This document shows positions 1 to 5,668 of a stretch of 6,685 nt of DNA, piece after piece (position 1 is the first letter of the stretch; each line of letters starts with the position of its first letter). Below the pieces are notes generated by a model that had not been told where the DNA came from, searched no databases, and saw only the letters and a list, made by a program, of their open reading frames with translations. The DNA is taken from contig CAZEON010000061.1 of NCBI GenBank assembly GCA_964513975.1, positions 1-6,685 of the forward strand, written 5' to 3'. Origin of the DNA: CAZVBV01 sp964513975 (lineage in GTDB: Bacteria; Patescibacteriota; Gracilibacteria; UBA4473). The position numbers and the translations under genes are program-made.

Positions 1-17
1 AGCCCCTTTTAGGGGCT
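1..17 (-). terminator. Hairpin at window edge, probable terminator of the minus-strand operon
   Basis: A perfect 7-bp stem (AGCCCCT / AGGGGCT) with a TTT loop starts at the first base. Read on the plus strand it is followed by CTCACAA, with no T run. On the minus strand the tract after the stem would lie outside the window, so a T run there cannot be checked. It is about 105 bases past the stop of the FemAB-like gene and is the best-placed intrinsic terminator for the minus-strand operon. Confidence 0.5.
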
Positions 18-26
18 CTCACAATA

Positions 27-45
27 CTACCGGCTTTGCCGGTAG
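27..45 (+). terminator. Second hairpin, possible terminator for a plus-strand gene entering from the left
   Basis: A perfect 8-bp stem (CTACCGGC / GCCGGTAG) with a TTT loop is followed on the plus strand by ATATTTATTTATT, a weak T-rich tail. On the minus strand it is followed by TATTGTGAG, a poor tail. With the hairpin at the window edge it makes a tandem pair, as is common between convergent genes. It could instead be part of the repeat-rich patch to its right. Confidence 0.4.
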
Positions 46-57
46 ATATTTATTTAT

Positions 58-137
58 TGAGGACAGGCTCCGTCGAGGAACCACTCTTTATTTCGGTTGT
101 TGAAAGGAAGGGATCTCTCCGCTACGGTCGAGATGAC
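58..137. repeat. Two short modules resembling dispersed intergenic repeats
   Basis: Positions 58-80 (TGAGGACAGGCTCCGTCGAG core) and 110-137 (minus strand GTCATCTCGACCG, then a GGAGAGATC core) resemble short repeat families that I recall as scattered between genes in many bacterial genomes. The second module folds as an imperfect hairpin, with ATCTC and CCG arms around a CTA loop and a small internal bulge. It carries the last codons (Ser-Arg-Pro) and the TAG stop of the FemAB-like gene. Only one copy of each is in the window, so the repeat status is recalled and inferred, not shown. Confidence 0.4.
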
Positions 138-1174
138 AAAAGACTTTTTGCTTTCTTGATCATGCGGTACACGATGTACCAAAACGGACTTAGTACGATT
201 TCTTTTCCTGGAAGGTATGTTTTTCGGTAGCCTCCAAATTTCCATTTAAATTCAGAAATACCAGCATACGAATGTTTCTTCACATTCTCAGGAGCAATTC
301 CTAAAAAGTCATAGGTTTTGCATTCTTTCTTTTTTGCGTATCGCATCATCTCCCATTGCAGGAGGTATGGTGCCATAAGGTTTCTCACTTCCGGATCAGA
401 GCTGGAAGCTCCGAAATAATAAATAGATTTGTCAGCACAAAATGTCGAAATAGCTGTGGCAATGCGTTGTCCTTCGAATTCTGCAAAGAAAAGAACAGCA
501 TGATCTTCAAGTTCTTCGAGAAGATGTCGGTAGTACGATTTTTCGTGTCCAGAGAATCGATCACGGGTTGTTGTTTCCCCATTTAATTTCCAAAAATCAT
601 CGAGATCTTGCGGTGTAAATGTTCCGTTTCCAATGGCAACAACAGTAACGCCTTTTCGTTGTGCAAGATTGATATTGTATCGTCCCTTCCGTTTCATTTC
701 CGACAGAATCGTTTCATCCGATTTCGTGAGATCAATTTCTAACGTATCGGTGGGTTGGTAATCTTGAGTAGCTTTTTGAGTTCGAACTCTAAGAGTTCGA
801 ACTCCTTTTTCAAAGTATGGATCAAATCGCCAAAAAATACCGCCAATTTTTTTCAATTCTTTTGCAACATGTTCCATAAGTAAATCTCCTGCTTCTTGAT
901 TTTTTGCTTCATCAAAGACAGGACCTCGTGCGGAATACCACCAGAATTTCTCAAACATGGTCTGCATACGAACGCAAAACACAGTTGCGAAAATCTCACC
1001 ACTATCCTTGTCTCGCACACCGAATCCAAGAGCAGGACCGCGTCCAGGAATTTTTTCTTGAAAGTTTTTCCATGCGGAAATTTGATGCACAGACCCTGTG
1101 GGACTTTCAGTTACAAACTTGTCCCACTCTGCCTTGTTGGCATCGGAAAAAGAAAAGAATTCTATGGGTTTCAT
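122..1174 (-). CDS. FemAB-family peptidyl/aminoacyl transferase (GNAT-like fold)
   Basis: The 350-residue product has the hallmarks of FemABX/BacA-like transferases, which in Firmicutes add amino acids from aminoacyl-tRNA to the lipid II peptide. Visible blocks are H30-x4-W35-x2-F38; WWYSARGP at 78-85; RFDP at 116-119; the signature QPTDTLEIDL (140-149) followed by RYNINLAQRKGV (165-176); FW...TTTRDRF...H (194-210); YYFGASS then LMAPYLLQWE (252-275); YDFLGI (288-293); and G305-SEFKWKFGG. The length is normal for the family. The ATG overlaps the TGA of the upstream FecR-like gene as ATGA, so translation is probably coupled; no Shine-Dalgarno is visible. The protein has no signal peptide, so it should be cytoplasmic, working at the inner membrane face. 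Substrate and amino acid cannot be read from sequence; a role in cross-bridge synthesis is inferred. The last residues and stop lie in a repeat-like module. Confidence 0.9.
   Translation of the reverse strand: MKPIEFFSFSDANKAEWDKFVTESPTGSVHQISAWKNFQEKIPGRGPALGFGVRDKDSGEIFATVFCVRMQTMFEKFWWYSARGPVFDEAKNQEAGDLLMEHVAKELKKIGGIFWRFDPYFEKGVRTLRVRTQKATQDYQPTDTLEIDLTKSDETILSEMKRKGRYNINLAQRKGVTVVAIGNGTFTPQDLDDFWKLNGETTTRDRFSGHEKSYYRHLLEELEDHAVLFFAEFEGQRIATAISTFCADKSIYYFGASSSDPEVRNLMAPYLLQWEMMRYAKKKECKTYDFLGIAPENVKKHSYAGISEFKWKFGGYRKTYLPGKEIVLSPFWYIVYRMIKKAKSLLSSRP
778..804. repeat. 27-bp palindrome made of a duplicated 12-bp palindrome, inside the FemAB-like gene
   Basis: The 12-mer GAGTTCGAACTC, itself a perfect palindrome, occurs twice with TAA between copies (15-bp period). 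The whole block is also symmetrical, with 13-bp arms around one central base. On the coding strand it encodes GVRTLRVRTQ, a five-codon duplication (residues 124-133) between the RFDP motif and the QPTDTLEIDL motif. Confidence 0.9.
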
Positions 1175-2670
1175 TCGCTATCAAGATTGATGGGCGAGTA
1201 AAAGACTTTAATAGTCTTTGTCGCCATTTTTCCATCGGGTCCAAAGGCAACTATTTCATATGTATTTTCTCCTACATTCATGTTTCGATTCCGAAGACTA
1301 GAATTGGCAATATATGAAAACTCCGTTTGTCCAGGTTGGAATTTTTTGAGTCGATATCCATTTACCTCTACAGCATTCGTCTTGGGGTCAACAAGTCCAG
1401 TAATAGTGACAACTTCACTTGAAGTTTGGTACGGTTCGCCTTCATCAATAATGGTCGGACGTGTGATAACAGGGGTCTTGAACTCATTGATTGTTGAGAC
1501 AATATCATCTGATTCTGTAGGTAAAGTAGCTCCTTCTCCTTCATAAAAAACCTTTACTTCTGCGGGAGGAGACTTCTTTCCATCCCGAGAAATTGCGATA
1601 ACAGAATATGTATTTTCTCCCGGGAGAAGCGTTCCAAATTTCGTTGCTCCGAAGTATGCCCATTTCCTGTCTCCGGGTTGAAATCGTGTGAGTGTGTATC
1701 CATTTACAATAATCTGTACAGCCTTCAAAGGGGCTGTTCCTTCGATCTTCACAGAGTCTTGTTCTGCAGCGATTCGAGCTCCTTCTTTTGGAGAAAGAAT
1801 TTTCGGCTTTCCGAGGTTTATTGAAGTTGGAATCGCTTCGGTTGACGCATTGGCAGCAGGGGCTGCAACTTCAATTCGTCGACGAATTTGAGTTGCTTCT
1901 TGTGGAGCGAATCGTTCAAGGTTTTGCAGGTGCCATTCAGAGTGAATGAAGTCCGTGTCAATAATTTCCAAGATATCTTTTTCAGCAAAGAGTTTGTCCC
2001 GACTTGTGTTTGATGCGACAAGTTTTTGTCCGACACCAACACTTACGTTTGTGAAGTTTTCTTTATCGGAATCATTAAACACGTCTACATCGACACTTCC
2101 TTTTATGAGTCTCAATGTGTCTTGTTGTCCACGGGTAGAAAGATCAAAGATTGTTCCGCGTACATGCACGCGGACGCGCTCAGTTTCCACAGCAAATTTT
2201 GATTTTGAATCGTCTTCAAAAGCATCACCAGAAGCGTATGTCCATATTTCTCCCTGTCTCAATTCCAAAGAAATAATCTTTTTTCCAGAAGATTTTTCTT
2301 CAAGTTCTGAAATGTAAATCTCAGAGTTTTCGTTCAAAAAAATCATATTTCCTCCCAAAAATTCGAGAGAGGCGCGAGTGTTATTCGATGTACGAATAGA
2401 ATCTCCTTCCAGAAATTTTTGTTCAGAATAGGCTGGTGTCCAGGCATCACTTTCAGAGAACGTAAATTCTGCCCGTCCTTTGAGAATTTGCAATTCCATA
2501 GAAGCCGCTTCAGACCGGACATCGGAAAAGAGCATGGAGAAAAAACGAACTCCAAGCCACATCACTACGCAAAAAGCGACCAGAAATGTGAGGAAGGGTA
2601 CGTAGTTTCGTCGTCGTCTCCGACGGTAAAATACAGATGATCGCCGATGTCTTTGTCGCAGTCTTCCCAT
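1171..2670 (-). CDS. Membrane-anchored FecR-domain protein with two C-terminal Ig-like repeats
   Basis: The 499-residue product (from the ATG at 2670) starts with a very basic cytoplasmic stretch (RLRQRHRR, then six Arg in a row), followed by one membrane helix (about 24-47). A FecR domain spans about 62-218, with the G-x2-W, RVHVRGTIFDL and LIKGSVDV blocks. After a linker come two related beta-sandwich repeats (about 290-378 and 404-491). Each has VNGY-x-L-x2-FQPG and, later, GENTY-x-V/I-x-A...DGK...VKVFY. The second copy lies 116 codons after the first by the GENTY motif. Topology should be N-in, C-out. Classical FecR proteins are anti-sigma regulators of iron uptake, but no sigma factor or TonB receptor gene is adjacent, so a structural or sensory surface role is more likely. 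A TTG at 2709 would add 13 residues, but the ATG is preferred because it puts the Arg-rich segment directly at the N terminus. No Shine-Dalgarno precedes either. It is first in an operon with the FemAB-like gene. Confidence 0.85.
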   Translation of the reverse strand: MGRLRQRHRRSSVFYRRRRRRNYVPFLTFLVAFCVVMWLGVRFFSMLFSDVRSEAASMELQILKGRAEFTFSESDAWTPAYSEQKFLEGDSIRTSNNTRASLEFLGGNMIFLNENSEIYISELEEKSSGKKIISLELRQGEIWTYASGDAFEDDSKSKFAVETERVRVHVRGTIFDLSTRGQQDTLRLIKGSVDVDVFNDSDKENFTNVSVGVGQKLVASNTSRDKLFAEKDILEIIDTDFIHSEWHLQNLERFAPQEATQIRRRIEVAAPAANASTEAIPTSINLGKPKILSPKEGARIAAEQDSVKIEGTAPLKAVQIIVNGYTLTRFQPGDRKWAYFGATKFGTLLPGENTYSVIAISRDGKKSPPAEVKVFYEGEGATLPTESDDIVSTINEFKTPVITRPTIIDEGEPYQTSSEVVTITGLVDPKTNAVEVNGYRLKKFQPGQTEFSYIANSSLRNRNMNVGENTYEIVAFGPDGKMATKTIKVFYSPINLDSE

Positions 2671-2680
2671 GTCGGTGGTT

Positions 2681-2709
2681 ATTGTGAGAAAAAAGTGAAT
2701 GTTTTGCAA
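2681..2709 (-). promoter_or_regulatory. Possible proximal promoter of the fecR-like gene (near-leaderless)
   Basis: On the minus strand TTGCAA (2709-2704) is followed after 17 bases by CACAAT (2686-2681). Transcription from it would begin about four bases before the ATG at 2670, giving a nearly leaderless message, which would fit the missing Shine-Dalgarno. CACAAT matches the -10 consensus at only four of six positions. Confidence 0.3.
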
Positions 2710-2752
2710 ATGGAATGGGGGAATGGAATGAGAAGATGAATCAAAAAGAGTT

Positions 2753-2797
2753 TCGTCATTGATTCTAACCCGGGTTAGAAAAATGTCGCAATGACGA
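2753..2797. promoter_or_regulatory. Nested inverted repeat with an 18-bp perfect palindrome, candidate operator
   Basis: TTCTAACCCGGGTTAGAA (2763-2780) is a perfect 18-bp palindrome. It sits inside a second inverted repeat, TCGTCATTG (2753-2761) and CAATGACGA (2789-2797), with 1 base on the left and 8 on the right between the inner and outer elements. It lies in the divergent intergenic region, about 93 bases from the fecR-like ATG and 102 from the plus-strand ATG. The symmetry fits a dimeric regulator controlling both directions. The outer arms also resemble CGTCATTGCGA-type dispersed repeats, so a small repeat insertion is an alternative. Confidence 0.6.
2762..2791 (-). promoter_or_regulatory. 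Possible distal promoter of the fecR-like operon overlapping the palindrome
   Basis: Minus-strand TTGCGA (2791-2786), 18 bases, then TAGAAT (2767-2762). The -10 element falls in the right half of the 18-bp palindrome as read on this strand, so a bound regulator would block it. The transcript would have a leader of roughly 85 pyrimidine-rich bases before the ATG. Confidence 0.35.
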
Positions 2798-2830
2798 GAT
2801 TTAAAGAGAATTTTAGAATTTGTTAAAATT

Positions 2831-2870
2831 TTGGATTTTCTTTAAAAAGTTCTACACTCTACTTTAGAAT
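2831..2870 (+). promoter_or_regulatory. Possible promoter of the 869-residue surface protein gene
   Basis: TTGGAT (2831-2836), 16 bases, then TACACT (2853-2858) would give a leader of about 18 bases. A competing choice is TTTAAA (2841-2846), 18 bases, then TAGAAT (2865-2870), which would give a leader of about 6 bases. The bases before the ATG are AATAAAAAAACAAAA, with no Shine-Dalgarno. Confidence 0.35.
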
Positions 2871-2882
2871 AAAAAAACAAAA

Positions 2883-5492
2883 ATGAATCTCAAAAAATTA
2901 CCGGTTTGCGGACTTGTTCTTGCGTTGGCAGGAATATTTTTTGCGATTCCTTCACAAGCTCAGGAGAAAGAAATTATTCAGGTAAAAACAAATATTATCC
3001 AGCCCGTTTCTGTGGAATTTCTTCATTCGGGAAATGGTGTGGTAAAAGGGAGGGTCTCAGGAGTGGTACGAACCCCCAATATCGAAAAGATAACATTTAT
3101 AATAAAAAATTATCCCCAGTATGACGAGATTTGGAGAGAATATATTCAATGGGATGACACATTCGTGCAAGAAGGACGGATTGATATTCCGTTTCAGTTT
3201 GATGTATCGAAAATCACAATTGCAGAACGATTTGTATTGGCGACAGAGTTTATAAACGAGAAGGGAAACCTTGTTGCAAGCGGGTCAGCGGGAATACAGA
3301 TTCCAAAAAACTTTGTTGAAGTGAGTACGAATCTTATTGAGAATGTAACTCTCGACGTAGGGTCAAATGTAAAAGTTTCCTTTCTCTATGTGAACGGATC
3401 AAAGACACAAAAAGTAAAACCAGAACTCAGACTTATCGAGCATGCAGTGGGGGGTGATGAAATATTCGTTCTTGATAATGAGGAAGCGGTAGAAATGGTT
3501 CCAAACGAAGAAAAAGAATTTACACTTTCTTTCTCGATACCAAAAAATCCAGAAAATTACATTGTTGCCGTACGTGTTGTAGACAGCAAAAAAAACCCTG
3601 TGACGGGATATGTGCGGGATAATTTTTTCGTAGAAGGAGATTTTGCGGAAATAAAATCTATTCGTATTCTTCCTGATCGAGCAGTGGAAGCGGGAGAGAC
3701 TGTGGAAGTAATTGTTTCGGGGGTTGTTGATAACGAAAGAGGTGCGCTCGAAATGAATATGGAGGCGTTTCTTGATCCAAAAAACGAAGAAGCAGATTCT
3801 CTTCAAGAAGCACGAATGTTTGTGGCAGAGGGAGATGAATTCACAGAAAGCTTTTTATTCACGGCACCTATTTCAACAAAGAAGATAAGCGTAGAAGTAA
3901 AGATTTCACGAGACGGGAATATTATCGAAGAAAAAACAAATAATTACGTTGCAGAAAAAGAATCAGCGAGTTTCCTTATCGAGATTCCAGAACAAGTGAT
4001 CGAGAAATACGGAGACGGGGGATTTGAGGTATGGATGATTATCATTTTCGCACTGGCGATGATTGTACTTTTGATGAGTATGTTGCACCGAAAAAAACGA
4101 ATGAACATTTTGTTTTTACTGATCGTGCCATTTCTTGGGATGTCGACAGCGAATGCATGGCAGGCAGATTGGTATTTTCCTGAGTTAGGAATGGTTTTTA
4201 ATCCTCAAACAAACAGCACCGAACAAACTCAAGGTTTTGAAACAATCGTGTTTCGGGGATCTGTATATGATCCAGTTTCTGTAAATGGATATTTTGAAGG
4301 AGAACTAGTCTCTGTGGACGTAACGCTTGCAAAATCAGGAACAACAATTCCAGTATCAATTTTTATAGATGATGTGACTATCCACCATGACGTTCAGTAT
4401 GATTTTGATTTAGATTTATCAACGGTGAATAATCTTCTTACAGATGGAGAATGGGCGGTATCAATAACTTTTAACGGAGCGATATCAACGGAACCGGTGA
4501 TGATCAAAATTGATAAAATAGCACCAGAGATAGAGTTTGACTATGCGTCAAATGATTTTACAAATGAAGAAGTAGCGGTCAGTATTGATTGTACGGATAT
4601 GGGAGCGGATTGTTTACAGGAAGGAGATCATTGGTATGCCCCTTTTGATCTTAATGTACTCGGGAATTTCTCAGGTACTTATAATTTAAATAAAATTCGT
4701 GGTTTTGAAGTGTGTGATCAAGTTGCAAATTGTACTTCTTCAGAACTAATTATTGATTTTTATGATCCAGTGAAGCCTACGCTCACAGGAATGAGTATCA
4801 AGAGAAGTGGTGGACCAACATTATCAGGAGTCGAGGGAGACACTATGGCAGCTGATGATGAAATAACACTTTCGTTATTAGGAGCGATCGATCCAGGGGA
4901 AGGTATTTTCCAAGAAGACCTGCATGCATGTGGGAATAATCTTAATAATGACACGTATTTAGCAGAGGATGTTGAAATATCATTTACGGCGATACCAGAA
5001 GTATCCGGAACTTTTCCAGGAATGTATGTCGAACGCTTTAAAGATGGGAGTCCTGAGGAGAAAGCATTTGCCTTTCTACCAAAGAATGAAGGCAGTTCAA
5101 CAAATTATAGTGCTGTTGGTACAATAGTAAGTGAGAGTGAATATCAATTTCGATTAAAGATGATAGTTGGAAGAGAGGAGTATGTTACTTCAGCTATCAT
5201 TGATATGGGGGCTTCATCGTGGAGCGAAACCCTGGGAGATGGAACGGACTATAAAACAGAGATTATTGGATTTACAGCAGCAACCATCGAACCCAACACA
5301 CAACGATGCACTCCGAAATTTTTTGTTTGTGCGGTGAATCATCCTGAAGGAAGGAGTGGACCACTGAGAGAGGGAATGACAGAATTTTTGGATTCGGGAG
5401 ATACCTGTGCTGATAGAAAAGGAGCGAATTGGGAACTATTGCCCCAAAACTTTCCATTTATCTTCCCTTTTATACTTGAGCCCCCTGCCTGA
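2883..5492 (+). CDS. Large exported surface protein, apparently two signal-peptide proteins in one frame
   Basis: I do not recognise a named family for this 869-residue protein. Residues 1-26 are a signal peptide (basic NLKK, hydrophobic core, SQA|Q cleavage). Residues 27-383 are a beta-rich ectodomain, probably several Ig-like sandwiches, with no cysteine. Residues 384-401 form a membrane helix followed by HRKKR (402-406). From M407 a second signal-peptide-like segment runs to A425, ending ANA|W. Residues 426-869 form a second ectodomain with eight cysteines. It includes an Ig-like domain (about 543-627, IDKIAPEI start) whose C570, C577, C611 and C617 could form two disulfides, and a C-terminal cluster (C809, C816, C842). 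No LPXTG or T9SS tail is present. It is transcribed divergently from the fecR-like operon. It may be a single two-helix membrane protein, a polyprotein cut by signal peptidase, or a fusion of two neighbouring genes. Confidence 0.85.
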   Translation: MNLKKLPVCGLVLALAGIFFAIPSQAQEKEIIQVKTNIIQPVSVEFLHSGNGVVKGRVSGVVRTPNIEKITFIIKNYPQYDEIWREYIQWDDTFVQEGRIDIPFQFDVSKITIAERFVLATEFINEKGNLVASGSAGIQIPKNFVEVSTNLIENVTLDVGSNVKVSFLYVNGSKTQKVKPELRLIEHAVGGDEIFVLDNEEAVEMVPNEEKEFTLSFSIPKNPENYIVAVRVVDSKKNPVTGYVRDNFFVEGDFAEIKSIRILPDRAVEAGETVEVIVSGVVDNERGALEMNMEAFLDPKNEEADSLQEARMFVAEGDEFTESFLFTAPISTKKISVEVKISRDGNIIEEKTNNYVAEKESASFLIEIPEQVIEKYGDGGFEVWMIIIFALAMIVLLMSMLHRKKRMNILFLLIVPFLGMSTANAWQADWYFPELGMVFNPQTNSTEQTQGFETIVFRGSVYDPVSVNGYFEGELVSVDVTLAKSGTTIPVSIFIDDVTIHHDVQYDFDLDLSTVNNLLTDGEWAVSITFNGAISTEPVMIKIDKIAPEIEFDYASNDFTNEEVAVSIDCTDMGADCLQEGDHWYAPFDLNVLGNFSGTYNLNKIRGFEVCDQVANCTSSELIIDFYDPVKPTLTGMSIKRSGGPTLSGVEGDTMAADDEITLSLLGAIDPGEGIFQEDLHACGNNLNNDTYLAEDVEISFTAIPEVSGTFPGMYVERFKDGSPEEKAFAFLPKNEGSSTNYSAVGTIVSESEYQFRLKMIVGREEYVTSAIIDMGASSWSETLGDGTDYKTEIIGFTAATIEPNTQRCTPKFFVCAVNHPEGRSGPLREGMTEFLDSGDTCADRKGANWELLPQNFPFIFPFILEPPA
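4032..4157 (+). other. Internal anchor helix followed by an internal signal peptide
   Basis: Codons W384 to A425. The helix WMIIIFALAMIVLLMSML, followed by HRKKR, is a typical stop-transfer anchor with an inside-positive tail. Immediately after it, MNILFLLIVPFLGMSTANA has the n-, h- and c-regions of a type I signal peptide with an A-x-A site at 423-425. An in-frame ATG at 4101 could start a separate protein, but no Shine-Dalgarno or stop separates the two parts. Confidence 0.7.
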
Positions 5493-5562
5493 ATATCGGA
5501 TCTGTATTGTGTAGGTGACACGCGTAGAGGGGAAACATGTTAATTCAATCAAGGAGAAACAG

Positions 5563-5655
5563 ATGGCTTCTGTTCTACGGATTAAAGAAACAAAAAAACA
5601 AGCAAAAAAGCCGATTCTCATGAATCGGCCTTTCAAAAAAAGAGCCCTTTTTTAA
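5563..5655 (+). CDS. Tiny basic ORF with a good Shine-Dalgarno, doubtful
   Basis: AAGGAG (5551-5556) sits six bases before an ATG that opens 30 codons (MASVLRIKETKKQAKK...) ending at TAA. It is the only well-placed Shine-Dalgarno in the window. Against it, the reading frame runs through the A-rich minus-strand terminator, and the many lysines simply reflect that base composition. Its product would be a strongly basic peptide of unknown function. It could be chance, or the leftover start of a gene broken at a junction. Confidence 0.15.
   Translation: MASVLRIKETKKQAKKPILMNRPFKKRALF
5610..5629 (-). terminator. Intrinsic terminator of the BACON/T9SS gene
   Basis: GCCGATTC / GAATCGGC form a perfect 8-bp stem with a 4-base loop. 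On the minus strand it is followed by TTTTTTGCTTGTTTTTTTG, a strong U tract, about 40 bases after the TAG of the minus-strand gene. On the plus strand the tail is only CCTTTC, so termination of the 869-residue gene here would be weak at best. Confidence 0.75.
5636..5653. terminator. Weak A/T hairpin next to the main terminator
   Basis: AAAAAAG / CTTTTTT form a 7-bp stem with a four-base AGCC loop. It contains only one G-C pair and so is weak, but it lies between the minus-strand stop codon and the stronger hairpin and may assist termination. On the plus strand it is followed by AAAAAAC, so there is no T tract beyond the stem itself. Confidence 0.25.
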
Positions 5656-5668
5656 AAAACAAATTAGA

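Noticed and set aside
1201..1219. 7-bp hairpin (AAAGACT / AGTCTTT) 26 bases before the FemAB-like start
   Set aside because: It is AT-rich, lies inside the FecR-like coding region where ribosomes would melt it, and has no tail that fits a terminator. It could modulate coupling, but nothing supports this.
904..1317. Plus-strand ORF of 137 codons opposite the FemAB-like and FecR-like genes
   Set aside because: It lies antisense to two well-supported genes across their junction, and its translation shows no domain pattern. It is a coding shadow.
1615..1628. 14-bp palindrome TTCTCCCGGGAGAA in the FecR-like gene
   Set aside because: It encodes the LLPGEN part of an Ig repeat. The second repeat copy at 1258-1272 shares bases with only one arm, so it follows from codon choice and not from an operator.
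1946..2317. Plus-strand ORF of 123 codons opposite the FecR domain
   Set aside because: The opposite strand encodes a clear FecR domain; this ORF is serine-rich low-complexity shadow sequence.
2671..2709. TTG start for the FecR-like protein, adding 13 residues
   Set aside because: There is no Shine-Dalgarno, the added residues are unlike a cytoplasmic tail, and the ATG at 2670 puts the Arg-rich stretch at the N terminus. The TTG also lies in a candidate -35 element.
3399..3806. Minus-strand ORF of 135 codons opposite the surface-protein gene
   Set aside because: It is rich in Phe, Lys, Tyr and Asn, as expected from the antisense of an A-rich coding strand, with no signal or motif.
5490..5540. 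Reading TGA at 5490 as glycine extends the 869-residue protein by a TGA-encoded residue and 16 more, including two cysteines, to a TAA
   Set aside because: About 1,700 codons of the left-hand genes contain no in-frame TGA, which is not expected under a TGA=Gly code. An open run of this length is also common by chance.
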